Source: DATDCY01 sp031406795 [NCBI: Candidatus Rokuibacteriota bacterium] (lineage in GTDB: Bacteria; JAUVQV01). From it: a DNA stretch of 64,000 nucleotides. The notes under the pieces are model-generated. The model was not told the DNA's origin, made no database searches, and was given only the letters and a program-made list of their open reading frames with translations. Position numbers and translations under genes: made by a program. The stretch covers positions 8,365-72,364 of the forward strand of contig JANOHV010000151.1 in assembly GCA_031406795.1 (NCBI GenBank), read 5' to 3'. How positions within the stretch are numbered: position 1 is the first letter of the stretch; each line of letters begins with the position of its first letter. Positions 47,743-57,006 of the stretch are shown piece by piece.

Positions 47743-47849
47743 GGCCAGGCACCCCTGCGGCACCCGGGAGATCCTGTTTACCGCTGCTTCCTTCCGGACC
47801 TGACGGGTTTCACAAGTTCCCGCCGCGCAGGACCAGACCATCCCCGGCC
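47743..47849 (-). ncRNA. ffs: Signal recognition particle RNA (4.5S type)
   Basis: The hallmark apical domain reads GTCAGGTCCGGAAGGAAGCA followed by GCGGTAA. Flanking arms pair into one long hairpin of about 107 bases, with GGCC at the 5' end pairing with GGCC at the 3' end. It lacks the Alu domain, as in most Gram-negative bacteria. Ends are approximate. Confidence 0.93.
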
Positions 47850-47884
47850 TCGCCGGCCGATGTCGGCCCGCGTTCAACCTTCCG

Positions 47885-47977
47885 TGGCGGAGAGAGTGGG
47901 ATTTGAACCCACGAGGCAGCTTATGACCGCCTACACGCTTTCCAGACGTGCTCCTTCGGCCGCTCGGACATCTCTCC
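47885..47977 (-). tRNA. tRNA-Ser (anticodon GGA)
   Basis: This 93-base tRNA has a long variable arm, acceptor GGAGAGA/TCTCTCC, anticodon loop CTGGAAA and an encoded CCA. It is the first of four serine tRNAs within 1.5 kb. Confidence 0.96.
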
Positions 47978-48201
47978 GCCGGCAAAAATAGCTGAATTGG
48001 TCGGAAAACGCAAGGAAATCACACGGAGGAGAGTGGCAAAGCGCACCTCGGACCTAATCCGGTTATGAACTGGACCGATCAGAGAAGGAGCGGCGAAGCC
48101 ACGACGCAGTACCGGGTTGCGATCCGATCGCAGCCCGAACTCGAACCGCGAGCCCAAGGGGTCCGCAGCCCTCGATCAATCTAGTCGCGAGCGGTTCGAG
48201 T

Positions 48202-48292
48202 TGGCGGAGAGGGTGGGATTTGAACCCACGAGCACCTTTAGAGCGCTACCGCTTTTCGAGAGCGGCGCCTTCGGCCACTCGGCCACCTCTCC
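48202..48292 (-). tRNA. tRNA-Ser (anticodon CGA)
   Basis: A 91-base tRNA with long variable arm, acceptor GGAGAGG/CCTCTCC, anticodon loop CTCGAAA and encoded CCA. Confidence 0.96.
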
Positions 48293-48326
48293 GTTTTTCA
48301 GTATAGCACGGATCGGCGCCGGAGGT

Positions 48327-48800
48327 TCACCGCTGCAGCCGCCGGGCCCGGCGTTCGCGAAAGAATTCCCGCAGCAGCTCCTGGCTTTCGGCCTCGAGCA
48401 CTCCGTGGATGATCTCGGCCCGATGGTTCAACCGCGGGTCATCGAGGATGCGGTAAAGGGTTCGGGCCGCGCCGCCCTTGGGGTCCGGCGCGCCGAAGAC
48501 CACGCGGGCGACACGTGCGAGGACCAGAGCCCCGGCGCACATCGCGCACGGCTCGAGGGTGGCGTAGAGCGTTGTGCCAGGGAGTCGGTAGTTTCCCAGC
48601 CGCCGGGCGGCGCGACGCAGCGCGACGACCTCGGCATGAGCGGTCGGGTCGCATCCGCCGGCCGGCCTGTTGTAGGCGCGTGCGATTACCTCGCCGTCGG
48701 CGGCGACGAGAACCGCCCCGATGGGGACCTCGTCGGCGCGGCCGCCGCGTGCAGCCTCGCGCAAGGCCAGGCGCATATAGTGCTCGTGCGGGAGCCTCAC
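48327..48800 (-). CDS. tadA: tRNA-specific adenosine deaminase TadA
   Basis: About 157 residues. The zinc deaminase motifs are TAHAEVVALR and LEPCAMCAGALVLARV, with FGAPDPKGGA following. It converts A34 to inosine in tRNA-Arg(ACG), whose gene lies 61 bp upstream. The start GTG 48800 gives a normal N-terminus (MRLPHEHYMRLALREA); no clear Shine-Dalgarno is present. Longer in-frame starts run into the tRNA-proximal region and are less likely. Confidence 0.93.
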   Translation of the reverse strand: MRLPHEHYMRLALREAARGGRADEVPIGAVLVAADGEVIARAYNRPAGGCDPTAHAEVVALRRAARRLGNYRLPGTTLYATLEPCAMCAGALVLARVARVVFGAPDPKGGAARTLYRILDDPRLNHRAEIIHGVLEAESQELLREFFRERRARRLQR

Positions 48801-48860
48801 GCCGGCCGGCTTCGAAAAAGATAGGGGACCGCGGCGGGTTCCGCCGCAGCCCCCCAATCA

Positions 48861-48937
48861 TGGTGCGCCCTGCAGGATTCGAACCTGCGACCTACGGATT
48901 CGTAGTCCGTTGCTCTATCCAGCTGAGCCAAGGGCGC
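48861..48937 (-). tRNA. tRNA-Arg (anticodon ACG)
   Basis: A 77-base tRNA with acceptor GCGCCCT/AGGGCGC, anticodon loop CTACGAA and encoded CCA. A34 is the substrate of TadA, encoded immediately downstream. Confidence 0.96.
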
Positions 48938-49021
48938 GTCTAAAGCTCCACCACGTCCCGGCCGCGACGGCCCGGGCCAGGTTCGGAGTATACCCCGAAT
49001 CCTGAAAATATTGTAGAACAT

Positions 49022-49114
49022 TGGCGGAGAAGCCGGGATTCGAACCCGGGTTCCCGGTTTCCCAGGAAACTCGCTTAGCAGGCGAGTGCCTTCAGCCAGC
49101 TCGGCCACCTCTCC
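49022..49114 (-). tRNA. tRNA-Ser (anticodon GCU)
   Basis: A 93-base tRNA with long variable arm, anticodon loop CTGCTAA, T-arm GGTTCGAATCC and encoded CCA. The acceptor GGAGAGG/CTTCTCC includes one G-U pair. Confidence 0.95.
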
Positions 49115-49213
49115 ACATTCGCTGTCGCCGGCCGGGTGCCATCCCGGCGGTTTCTTCATCAATTCATCGCGCCAGGCTCAACCCCTGCGCCCCCCGCTTC
49201 GTGCGCCCGCTTG

Positions 49214-49305
49214 TGGCGGAGGGAGTAGGATTCGAACCCACGGTCCCGTTCACACAGGACAACGGTTTTCAAGACCGCCGCCTTCAGCCTCTCGGCCATC
49301 CCTCC
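49214..49305 (-). tRNA. tRNA-Ser (anticodon UGA)
   Basis: A 92-base tRNA with acceptor GGAGGGA/TCCCTCC, anticodon loop CTTGAAA, long variable arm and encoded CCA. It is nearest to serS and reads UCN codons. It is not the selenocysteine tRNA, which would have anticodon UCA and a longer acceptor. Confidence 0.94.
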
Positions 49306-49498
49306 CCGTGCAGCGTGCCGCTGAAAACGGCCCATCTGCGGCGTTCCCCTCCTCGCCAGCTCCCTGCGGCGGGCTCGAGCCCGCCTCAGTCGCCTGCTCG
49401 TCGGGCGCCTTGCATCTGGACCCGTTTGAGCGGTCCGCTTTTCTCAAGCAACAGCAAAGACGTATATTATACGTTATCAGTTGCGTTTCGTGCAATGC

Positions 49499-50776
49499 TC
49501 AGGGCGCTTTGATCTCGGTTGCGCCGCCGAGATACGGGGCGAGCGCGGCCGGCAGGGCCACCGAGCCATCGGCGCGCTGACCGTTCTCGAGGATCGCCAC
49601 GACGGTCCGGCCGATCGCCAGGCCCGACCCGTTGAGCGTGTGCACGAACGCCGGTTTCGCCTTCGGCGAGGGGCGAAAACGGATGTCGGCGCGGCGCGCC
49701 TGGAAGTCTTCGAAATTGCTGCAGGACGAGATCTCGCGGTACCGCCCCTGCCCCGGCATCCAGACTTCGATGTCGTAGGTCTTGGCGGCCGAGAACCCCA
49801 GATCCCCCGTGCACAGCGCGACCACGCGGTACGGCAGTGCGAGCCGCTCGAGCACGACGCAGGCGTCGCGCGTCAACGTCTCGTGCTCATCGTAGGAGGT
49901 GGCCGGATCCGCGAACTTGACGAGTTCCACTTTGTTGAACTGGTGCTGGCGGATCAGCCCGCGCGTATCCTTGCCTGCGGCGCCGGCCTCGGCGCGGAAA
50001 CAGGGCGTCCAAGCCACGTATTTGAGCGGAAGGCGGGCTCCGTCGAGAATCTCGCCGCGGTGGAGGTTCGTCACCGGAACTTCGGCGGTGGGGATCAGGT
50101 AGTACCCGGAAGGATCGATCCGGAAGAGCTCGGCCTCGAACTTCGGCAGCTGGCCGGTGCCGATGAGGCTCTCGCGATTCACGAGAAAGGGCGGCAGCAC
50201 CTCGAGGTAGCCGTGCTCGCTCGTGTGCAGGTCGATCATGAACCCGATCAGGGCCCGCTCCAGCCTCGCCCCGAGGCCGTACGAAACGCAGAAGCGGGCC
50301 CCGGAGATCTTCGCGGCACGCTCGAAGTCGAGAATGCCGAGCGTCTCCCCGAGCTCCCCGTGCCCCTTCGGTGCGAAATCGAACGACGGCGGCACGCCCC
50401 AGCGGCGTATCTCAACGTTCTGGTCCTCGCTGAGGCCGAGCGGCACCGAGGCGTGCGGCAGGTTCGGGACATTGCGCATCAACTCGACGAGCGCCTCGTC
50501 GTTCGCGCGCTGGCGCCCCTCGAGCGCCTGGATCCGGTCGCCGACCTCGCGCATCGCGGCGACTTCAGTCTGGGTCTCCTGGCCGCGCTTCTTGCTCGCG
50601 GCGATCTCCTTGGAGGCCGCGTTGCGCCGCGCGCGCAACTCCTCGATTTCGAGGATCAGCGAGCGCCGCTCGGACTCGAGCGCCTGGAACGGGCCCAGGT
50701 CGATCTCCATCCCTCTGACGGCGAGGCGCTCGCGCAGCGCATCGAGATTCTCGCGGACGAATTTCAGATCGAGCAC
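49499..50776 (-). CDS. serS: Seryl-tRNA synthetase
   Basis: A 425-residue class II synthetase. An N-terminal coiled-coil arm (about 25-105) reaches the tRNA long variable arm. Motif 2 is [20 protein letters not shown] and motif 3 is [17 protein letters not shown]. It charges serine tRNAs and also tRNA-Sec. GTG 50776 sits five bases after GGAGAGGAG and gives the family-standard start [13 protein letters not shown]. Four tRNA-Ser genes lie just downstream. Confidence 0.97.
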   Translation of the reverse strand: MLDLKFVRENLDALRERLAVRGMEIDLGPFQALESERRSLILEIEELRARRNAASKEIAASKKRGQETQTEVAAMREVGDRIQALEGRQRANDEALVELMRNVPNLPHASVPLGLSEDQNVEIRRWGVPPSFDFAPKGHGELGETLGILDFERAAKISGARFCVSYGLGARLERALIGFMIDLHTSEHGYLEVLPPFLVNRESLIGTGQLPKFEAELFRIDPSGYYLIPTAEVPVTNLHRGEILDGARLPLKYVAWTPCFRAEAGAAGKDTRGLIRQHQFNKVELVKFADPATSYDEHETLTRDACVVLERLALPYRVVALCTGDLGFSAAKTYDIEVWMPGQGRYREISSCSNFEDFQARRADIRFRPSPKAKPAFVHTLNGSGLAIGRTVVAILENGQRADGSVALPAALAPYLGGATEIKAP

Positions 50777-50836
50777 CGGTCTCCTCTCCGCCTTGTCTGA
50801 CGTGACTGCCACATCTTATGACATCTGCCTCAGGGG

Positions 50837-51751
50837 CTACAGCGCGACTGCGAGCATCCGCTCGAGCGCACGAACCGCGCGCACCCTGATCTCTTCGGCG
50901 ACTTGAATCTCGTTGTCTTCCTTTTCGAGGACCGAGAGGACGTCCTCGAGGTTCGTCATCTTCATGTTCGGGCAGACCATGGTTTCGAGTGCCGGATAGA
51001 AGCGTTTCCCGGGGTTCTCGGCCTCGAGCCGCGGGATGATCCCGGTCTCGGTGCCCACGATGAACTCGGTCGCCGGATTCTCCTTCGCATACCGGAGAAA
51101 GCCCGTCGTCGAGAGCACCGCATCCGCGAGCGCCAGCACCTCGAGGCGGCATTCCGGGTGAGCCATGAATTTCGCCGCCGGGTGCAGCCGTCGCTGCTCG
51201 ATCACGTGCTCCGGCTTGAGGCGGTGATGGGTCGGGCAGACGCCTTTCCAGAGGATCAGCTCCTTCCCCGGGAGCTTCGTCTGCAGATAGCGCCCCATGT
51301 TGCCGTCGGGGACGAAGAGCACTTTCTTGTCCGGAAGCGACTCGACCACCTGGAGCATGTTCGCCGAAGTGCAACAAATGTCGACCTCGGCCTTGATGGC
51401 AGCCGCCGTGTTGATATAGCAGACTGTCGGGGCGCCCGGGTGCTCGGCCTGCAGCGCCCGCAGCGCCTCGACCGTGATCGTGTTCGCCAGCGGGCAGCCG
51501 GCGTCCGCACGCGGCATCACCACTTTCTTCCCCGGCGAAAGGATCTTGGCGCTCTCGGCCATGAAGTGCACCCCGGCAAAGACGATCATGCGGGCGTCGG
51601 TCGCGGCCGCCTTCGCGGAAAGACCGAGCGAGTCGCCCACCAGGTCGGCGACCTGTTGCACCTCGTAGCGCTGGTAGTTGTGCGCAAGAATGATGGCTCG
51701 TTTCTCCCGCGCGAGCCGGCGGATCTCGTCGTGCATCTTCCCTCGTTCCAT
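50837..51751 (-). CDS. nadA: Quinolinate synthase NadA
   Basis: A 304-residue [4Fe-4S] enzyme joining iminoaspartate and DHAP to quinolinate in NAD synthesis. It has ILAHNYQRYEVQQVAD, DAGCPLAN, MAHPECR and TMVCPNMKMTN; the three Cys bind the cluster. ATG 51751 is kept; ATG five codons later is possible. It lies 60 bp upstream of serS on the same strand. Confidence 0.96.
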   Translation of the reverse strand: MERGKMHDEIRRLAREKRAIILAHNYQRYEVQQVADLVGDSLGLSAKAAATDARMIVFAGVHFMAESAKILSPGKKVVMPRADAGCPLANTITVEALRALQAEHPGAPTVCYINTAAAIKAEVDICCTSANMLQVVESLPDKKVLFVPDGNMGRYLQTKLPGKELILWKGVCPTHHRLKPEHVIEQRRLHPAAKFMAHPECRLEVLALADAVLSTTGFLRYAKENPATEFIVGTETGIIPRLEAENPGKRFYPALETMVCPNMKMTNLEDVLSVLEKEDNEIQVAEEIRVRAVRALERMLAVAL

Positions 51752-51805
51752 TCTTCTCTTTTCCCGTGCTTGTCGCGGCGCTCCCCGCCGCCTTACAATA
51801 CCACC

Positions 51806-52303
51806 ATGACTTCATCGCGCGGCAGCAGGCCCGCCCTCATCGGCGACATTCTCAAGGAGCGCATAGACGCGCTCGGTTGGGAGGGCCGCCTGCACGAGGA
51901 GGAGGTACTCGCCAGCTGGGACGCGGCCGTCGGGCCGTCGATCGCCGCGCACGCCCGCCCCTCCCATATCACCGAGCACCGGCTGACCATTGTCACCGAG
52001 AGCCCGGTCTGGACCCAGCAACTTTCGCTGCTCAAGCCCGACCTGCTCCGGCGCCTCGCCGGGAACTTCGGCCCGGGAGTGGTCACCGACCTGTATTTCG
52101 TCACCGGGAAGATCGAGCCGGCGCCCGGGAACCCGCCCGCAGCGGCGGCGGCAGTGCCCCCGGCAGCCGTCGCCCTCTCTGCTGCGCTCGAGGGCGATCT
52201 AGCCGTCATTGCCGACGCCGGGGTGCGCGACTCGGTTCGCCGGCTCATGCTCGCCTCGCTCGCCAGGACCGGGACGCCGGAGCCGGACATCGACCCGGCC
52301 TAG
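51806..52303 (+). CDS. DUF721/DciA-like protein
   Basis: 165 residues with the DUF721 core: LGDILKERIDALGW-like start (here IGDILKERIDALGWEGRL), VLASWDAAVGPSIAAHARP and TVESPVWTQQL-type strand (here TESPVWTQQLSLLKPDL). DciA-type proteins of this family help load the replicative helicase DnaB. An Ala/Pro linker and a short helical tail complete it. ATG 51806 is used. It overlaps the convergent LysM gene by four bases. Confidence 0.75.
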   Translation: MTSSRGSRPALIGDILKERIDALGWEGRLHEEEVLASWDAAVGPSIAAHARPSHITEHRLTIVTESPVWTQQLSLLKPDLLRRLAGNFGPGVVTDLYFVTGKIEPAPGNPPAAAAAVPPAAVALSAALEGDLAVIADAGVRDSVRRLMLASLARTGTPEPDIDPA

Positions 52304-53445
52304 CGCGCCCGCAGCAGATGCCCGACCTGCACCTCCTGGATGCTGGTCGTGATCAAGGCCGTCGAGGTGTGCACGCCGGAGCGCAGTATTTGGAGTTCGC
52401 CCACGGTGACGCGGCCTTCGGGGGCAACCTCGCGGTAGATCGTGAAGTGCTGGCCCGGGGTGACGCCCGTTGACGTGCCGCGGTCGATGTAGGCGAGATC
52501 ATACTCGCCGACCGCCTGCCGGTCCTCGTTGAAGGCCACGATCACGGCGTGGCCTACCCCGGCGGGGATGCACTCCGGCTGCACCCTGCCGGCGAGGACG
52601 TTGTACACGAGCACGTCGTCCGGGTCGATCGGCAGGAGATAGTCGCCGATGCTCGCCGCGTCGCTCAGGCCGCGCAGCGCCACCGTGGAGGTGCGTTCCC
52701 CGCGACAGGTGACTTCGGCGGTGCCGAGAATCCGGACCAGCCAACCGAGGTACGCGCCCGTCAGCGGGTGGAAGATCCGACGGTCGGCGCGGACCACCGT
52801 GAAGCGCGCCCCCGCGGGGATCGGGGCGTTGACGATGGCGGCATCGTCGGAGCCGAGCAGGGTCCGATCGTCCTGCGAGGCGACAATCGCGATCGATGGG
52901 AGATTGTCCGCGATGTAGCCGGCCGACCGGTAGAGCGAGGGGCTAACCACAGCAACCGGCCGCGCCGGTTCCACCGGCACCCCAGCGATGACTGCCTCGG
53001 CGGCGGCGGCCGCCCCGCTCGCCGCTGCGGCATCGATGGCCGCGCCGCCGGCACCCTGATCGCTCGCCGCGACGGAAACTGCAGCGGTCTCGGTGCGGAC
53101 GGCAGCGGCGCCCGCGTCCGAGACGCCGGAGTCCGCGCCAGCCCGGGCAGCCAAGCTTTCGCCGGCGCCACCCGCGCTCGCCGACGTTGCCGGCATCGGC
53201 ACGAGCAGGGTGTCCCCGGGGAAAATGCGGTTGGCGTTCGTGACCTGCGGGTTCTCCCTGAGGATCTCACGCCAGCGCATCTCGTCACCGAAGATGCGGC
53301 CGGAGATCTTCGAGAGCGTATCGCCGCTGCGCACCACGTAGATTTCGTACCCGGGCCGCTCCGCCGAGGTTGCCGGCACGGCGGACAGGATCAGCATTAC
53401 GAGCCCGACCACAACCGCCTTTATTTCGACTGGTGGATTCTGCAT
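52300..53445 (-). CDS. Exported LysM-domain protein
   Basis: A 381-residue protein with a signal peptide (VVVGLVMLILSAVPATSA) and one LysM domain (YVVRSGDTLSKISGRIFGD to GDTLLVPMP, about 36-85) for peptidoglycan binding. A long Ala-rich linker follows, then a beta-rich C-terminal region (about 180-380) of the type often annotated as 'LysM peptidoglycan-binding protein'. It lies 42 bp downstream of the CpoB-like gene, so both probably act in the envelope. Confidence 0.8.
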   Translation of the reverse strand: MQNPPVEIKAVVVGLVMLILSAVPATSAERPGYEIYVVRSGDTLSKISGRIFGDEMRWREILRENPQVTNANRIFPGDTLLVPMPATSASAGGAGESLAARAGADSGVSDAGAAAVRTETAAVSVAASDQGAGGAAIDAAAASGAAAAAEAVIAGVPVEPARPVAVVSPSLYRSAGYIADNLPSIAIVASQDDRTLLGSDDAAIVNAPIPAGARFTVVRADRRIFHPLTGAYLGWLVRILGTAEVTCRGERTSTVALRGLSDAASIGDYLLPIDPDDVLVYNVLAGRVQPECIPAGVGHAVIVAFNEDRQAVGEYDLAYIDRGTSTGVTPGQHFTIYREVAPEGRVTVGELQILRSGVHTSTALITTSIQEVQVGHLLRAR

Positions 53446-53487
53446 CGCTTGTGTCCCTCGCTCCCGCCGTGCAGGTGGTTTGACCGA

Positions 53488-54306
53488 CTACGGCTGCTTC
53501 CAGCGCTCCAGCTTCTCTTTGGCCTTCGCCGCCTCTTCCGACTGCCCATGCCGTTCGACAATCCGCTGCAGCGCCGCCTGGGCCTCGGGCATCCGCTTGA
53601 GTTCCGCGAGCGAAAGCCCCCGCTTGAGCAGGGCCGCAGGTATCTTGTGACTTGCCGGAAAGTCCTTCTCGACCTTGGCGAACTCTTCCGCTGCCTCGGC
53701 AAACCGCTTTTGGGAGTAATAGCACTCGCCGATCCAATACTGCGCGTTGCCCGCCAGCTTGTGATCGGGATACAGGCCGACGAACTCCTCGAACTTGGCG
53801 GTCGCCTGCTGGTACTCGCGGCCGGAATACAGGGCGAGCGCGTTCGCGTAGAGCTTCTCAGCCTTGGGGCCGGCGGTGATGATCTCCCCGCCCTTCGGCG
53901 GCTCGGGCGCCGCGGGCTTGGGCAGATTCGTCAGCAGGATCGGCCCCTCGACCGGTGCCGCGGGAACCGGGGGCGCGGCCGCCTGCAGCGCCGCAGGCGC
54001 CTCGAGAGCTTCGGCAGCCGCGGGGGAAGGCGCCGAGGGCTGCGGCGCTGACGACGCGTCTCGCTCTTCCAGCCCGTCGATGCGCCGGGCGTTCTCCTCA
54101 GCCTTGTCGCCGAGGATCTTGAACCCGTTGTTCAGGGCGTCCCCGCGCAGTGCCAACTCGCCCTGCCGGGCCTTGAGATCGTTGATCTGCCTCTGCTGGA
54201 GCCGGACCTGCTCCCGGAGCGCCTCGAAATCCCGCTTCTCGACCACGCACCCGGGAAGCGCCAGCGAAAGGGCGACCCCCAGCAAGGACAACCTTCGTGC
54301 AATCAT
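53488..54306 (-). CDS. CpoB/YbgF-like lipoprotein with TPR repeats
   Basis: About 272 residues. Lipobox LALPGC is followed by a trimerising coiled coil (about 22-75), an Ala/Pro linker and C-terminal tetratricopeptide repeats (ALALYSGREYQQATAKFEEF, then YWIGECYYSQKRFAEAAEEF). This is the plan of CpoB/YbgF, which coordinates Tol-Pal and peptidoglycan synthesis during division; lipidation is a variation. ATG 54306 has GGGGAGG eight bases upstream. No tol or pal genes are in view. Confidence 0.82.
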   Translation of the reverse strand: MIARRLSLLGVALSLALPGCVVEKRDFEALREQVRLQQRQINDLKARQGELALRGDALNNGFKILGDKAEENARRIDGLEERDASSAPQPSAPSPAAAEALEAPAALQAAAPPVPAAPVEGPILLTNLPKPAAPEPPKGGEIITAGPKAEKLYANALALYSGREYQQATAKFEEFVGLYPDHKLAGNAQYWIGECYYSQKRFAEAAEEFAKVEKDFPASHKIPAALLKRGLSLAELKRMPEAQAALQRIVERHGQSEEAAKAKEKLERWKQP

Positions 54307-54653
54307 CAACCGTTCCTCCCCAGTGCGGCAGCCGGAAGTTGCGGTGCGAACGGCAAAATCCACTTTCATCCTATGCTCCGCGCTTCGCCGCTGTCAAGGC
54401 GCCCGCGCGCGGCTCTCCCCGCAACGAGGCCGCGCCCGAAATTCGCCCTATTTTGGGGTCCTCCAGGACAAGTGCCCGGTGAGAATTGTCACACTCCCCG
54501 GCGATCGGGATTTCCACGGATCGGCCAAGCCGATCCCGACGCAACTTTGCGTCCCGGCTAGGCAGGAGCACGCCCACGCGGAGGCGCCCTTCTGTGCGCC
54601 GCAGATTCGAGGCGAACCCCAACGCCGATGGGGCGGCCCGGTCGAATCGCAGC
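54307..54653 (-). other. 347-bp gene-free stretch with hairpins
   Basis: No supported gene. On the minus strand GACGCAA-AG-TTGCGTC (54536-54551) and GGATCGGC-TTG-GCCGATCC (54518-54536) form two adjacent hairpins, and GATTTCGGG-like inverted segments follow. They may be terminators for the DUF1015 gene or a leader for cpoB. Confidence 0.35.
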
Positions 54654-55946
54654 CTACAACTCGTTGAAAACGAGGCCGGAGATGAGCTTGGGGTAGAAGT
54701 TCGTCGACTTCTGCGGCATGCGCTGGCCGGCGGTCGCGATCCGCCAGACCTGGTCGATCCGGCTCGGGCGCAGCAGAAAGGCCGCCGCGCCGCGCCCGGC
54801 CTCGACCTCCGCGGCTGCGTCCTCGGTCTTCGTGAAGAACCGGATGCCCCCCTCCTGCACGAGGCGCTGCTCCTCGAGGCCGAGCAGCCCGGAGAAGATC
54901 ACCTGATGGAGCACCGTCACGTCGAGATCGGCGACCAGCTTCGAAGTCCCCGGGCGAAGATGGCGCGCAAGATCATAGCCGGCCTTCGGGCGCAAGAGCG
55001 TGAGCGACGGACCCCCGCGATAGCAGCCGAACACCGTGCCATCCCCTTCGAGCAAATCCTGGGTCGCGCCCGTCCAGCTCGAGCGGTCGGCCGGGAGCGC
55101 CCGCTCCTCGACTTCGAAGGCTGCGCCGATGCGCTCGAGCATCCGTTCCGGCCCCGGGGCGACCAACATCCGGTGAAAGGGCAGAATCGTGAGCCCGGGC
55201 GATTCCATGCGCACCAGGCACATCATCACCGAGTCCATTGAATCGCGGAAGCGCCCCGGCTCCTGGCGCATCAGCCGTCGATACTCCAGCGCCGTCTCAT
55301 AGCGGTGGTGGCCATCCGCAATGATGAAGGGCTTGCCCGCGAATCCCTCGCGCGCCCGGGCGATGAGCGCGGGGTCCTCCACCCGCCAGAGATTGTGCAC
55401 CACCCCCTTGCCGTCGTCGAACGAAACCAGCGGCGGTGAGCCTGTCGCGGCGAGCAGCGCGGCCTCAACGGATCCGTCGGGATCGGAGTAGAGGGCGAAG
55501 ATCTGGCTGAAATTCGTCTCGCAGGCCTGCAGGAGCCGCAGCCGATCGGCCTTGGGGCCGCTCATCGTCGACTCGTGAGCGAAGGCGCCGCCGCCGAATT
55601 CGTCGAGCCCGATGCGGGCGATCAACCCGAGCCGCTGGTAGGTGCGCCCGGCCCACGCGTAGTCCTCGCGGTAGAGATAGATCGACGGAGACTCGTCCTG
55701 CGCCAGGATCCCTTCGGCTCGCCAGCGCCGGTAGAACTTCGCTGCGTTGTCGTAGCGATCGACCGGGGCGCCGCTCTCCTGCTCGCGGCCGAGGATCAGC
55801 CGCACGACATTATGCGGGTCGCGCCGGTACAGCTCCTCCTGCTCAGCCGGAGGGATCATGTCATAGGGAGGCGCCGTGACACGGGCGATGTCCGGCACCA
55901 GCGCCCGGTTGTAGCGCACTCCCTGGAACGGCAGGACTCTCGGCAT
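54654..55946 (-). CDS. DUF1015 family protein
   Basis: A 430-residue soluble protein with the family signatures PFQGVRYN near the start, VTAPPYDMI, FIIADGHHRYETAL and QKSTNFYPKLISGLVF at the end. The family is widespread, often near serine or one-carbon genes, and has no proven function. It starts at ATG 55946, five bases after ilvE ends, so both are one operon. Confidence 0.9.
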   Translation of the reverse strand: MPRVLPFQGVRYNRALVPDIARVTAPPYDMIPPAEQEELYRRDPHNVVRLILGREQESGAPVDRYDNAAKFYRRWRAEGILAQDESPSIYLYREDYAWAGRTYQRLGLIARIGLDEFGGGAFAHESTMSGPKADRLRLLQACETNFSQIFALYSDPDGSVEAALLAATGSPPLVSFDDGKGVVHNLWRVEDPALIARAREGFAGKPFIIADGHHRYETALEYRRLMRQEPGRFRDSMDSVMMCLVRMESPGLTILPFHRMLVAPGPERMLERIGAAFEVEERALPADRSSWTGATQDLLEGDGTVFGCYRGGPSLTLLRPKAGYDLARHLRPGTSKLVADLDVTVLHQVIFSGLLGLEEQRLVQEGGIRFFTKTEDAAAEVEAGRGAAAFLLRPSRIDQVWRIATAGQRMPQKSTNFYPKLISGLVFNEL

Positions 55947-55950
55947 CGCG

Positions 55951-56868
55951 TTAACGGACGGGGGTCAGCCAGGAGCGATACGTAGGGTTCTCGCCGCGCA
56001 CCGCGCTGAAGAACGCTTCCTGTATCGCCCTGGTGACCGGCCCGCGTGATCCGGCGCCGATGGTCCGCCGGTCAAGTTCGCGTATCGGGGTGATTTCGGC
56101 GGCGGTTCCGGTGAAGAAGGCCTCCTCGGCGGTGTAGAGCTGGTCACGCGTGAAGAACTCCTCGCTGGCCGCAAGCCCCAGGTCGGCCGCAATCGTGAGC
56201 ACCGAGTCCCGAGTGATCCCCTCGAGAATGGCCGAACGCGGCGTCGTCGTGAGCGCGCCGCGGCGCACCATGAAGATGTTCTCGCCCGAGCCTTCGGCGA
56301 CGTGCCCGGTTGCGTCCAGAAAGAGCGCCTCGTCATAGCCGTCGTTGATGGCTTCGACCTTGCCCAGGATCGAGTTGGTGTAGTTTCCGCAGACTTTCGC
56401 CTTGGTCATACTGATGTTAACGTGCTGGCGGATGAATGAGGCCGTCTTGACACGAATGCCCTTCTCGAGGCCGTCGTCGCCGAGGTACGCACCCCAGGGC
56501 CAGGTGGCGATCATGGCGCGGATCGGGTTGCGCCCCGGGTAGACACCCATCGCGCCGTAGCCCACATACACCAGCGGCCGGACGTACCCCGACTCCATCT
56601 TGTTCACCTTGAGAGTCTCGACGATCGCGGCGGAGAACTCCTGCTTCGTGAAGGGGATCTTCAGACCGCTGATGAGCGCAGATGCAAAGAGCCGATCGAC
56701 GTGCTCGGCCAGTCGGAAGACTGCCGGGCCCTCAACAGTCTTGTAGCAGCGTATCCCCTCGAAGACGCCGAGACCGTAGTGCAAAGTGTGGGTCAGGACG
56801 TGGACGGTCGCATCTTTCCAGTCCACGAACTTCCCGTCCATCCAGATCTTCGAGGTTTCCTGGAGCAT
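55951..56868 (-). CDS. ilvE: Branched-chain amino acid aminotransferase IlvE
   Basis: A 305-residue class IV PLP aminotransferase. It has [16 protein letters not shown], the PLP lysine in [11 protein letters not shown], and [10 protein letters not shown] and [11 protein letters not shown]. It moves amino groups between glutamate and branched-chain 2-oxoacids. ATG 56868 has AGGAGA six bases upstream. It is the first gene of a pair with DUF1015. Confidence 0.95.
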   Translation of the reverse strand: MLQETSKIWMDGKFVDWKDATVHVLTHTLHYGLGVFEGIRCYKTVEGPAVFRLAEHVDRLFASALISGLKIPFTKQEFSAAIVETLKVNKMESGYVRPLVYVGYGAMGVYPGRNPIRAMIATWPWGAYLGDDGLEKGIRVKTASFIRQHVNISMTKAKVCGNYTNSILGKVEAINDGYDEALFLDATGHVAEGSGENIFMVRRGALTTTPRSAILEGITRDSVLTIAADLGLAASEEFFTRDQLYTAEEAFFTGTAAEITPIRELDRRTIGAGSRGPVTRAIQEAFFSAVRGENPTYRSWLTPVR

Positions 56869-57006
56869 CGCCGGTCTCCTTTTGCGTGCCGGGCCGCCGG
56901 AGCGCGTCCGTGGCGGGGGATTCTAGGCAAGCCGCCGGTGGCTGTCAATAACTCCGGGGCGCGGTCGTTGCTTTTCCCGTCGGTTGGTGATAAACCACCC
57001 CAAGCC

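Noticed and set aside
49214-49305. The UGA-anticodon serine tRNA as a possible selenocysteine tRNA
   Set aside because: Its anticodon is UGA (reads UCA), not UCA (reads UGA), and the acceptor stem is a normal 7 bp.
54480-54600. GGGACGCAAAG on the minus strand, a core phrase of c-di-GMP-I (GEMM) riboswitches
   Set aside because: The partner strand GGCAAACC, the GNRA hairpin and the second stem are absent, and the phrase pairs with itself as GACGCAA/TTGCGTC. A covariance-model search with no hit would confirm rejection.
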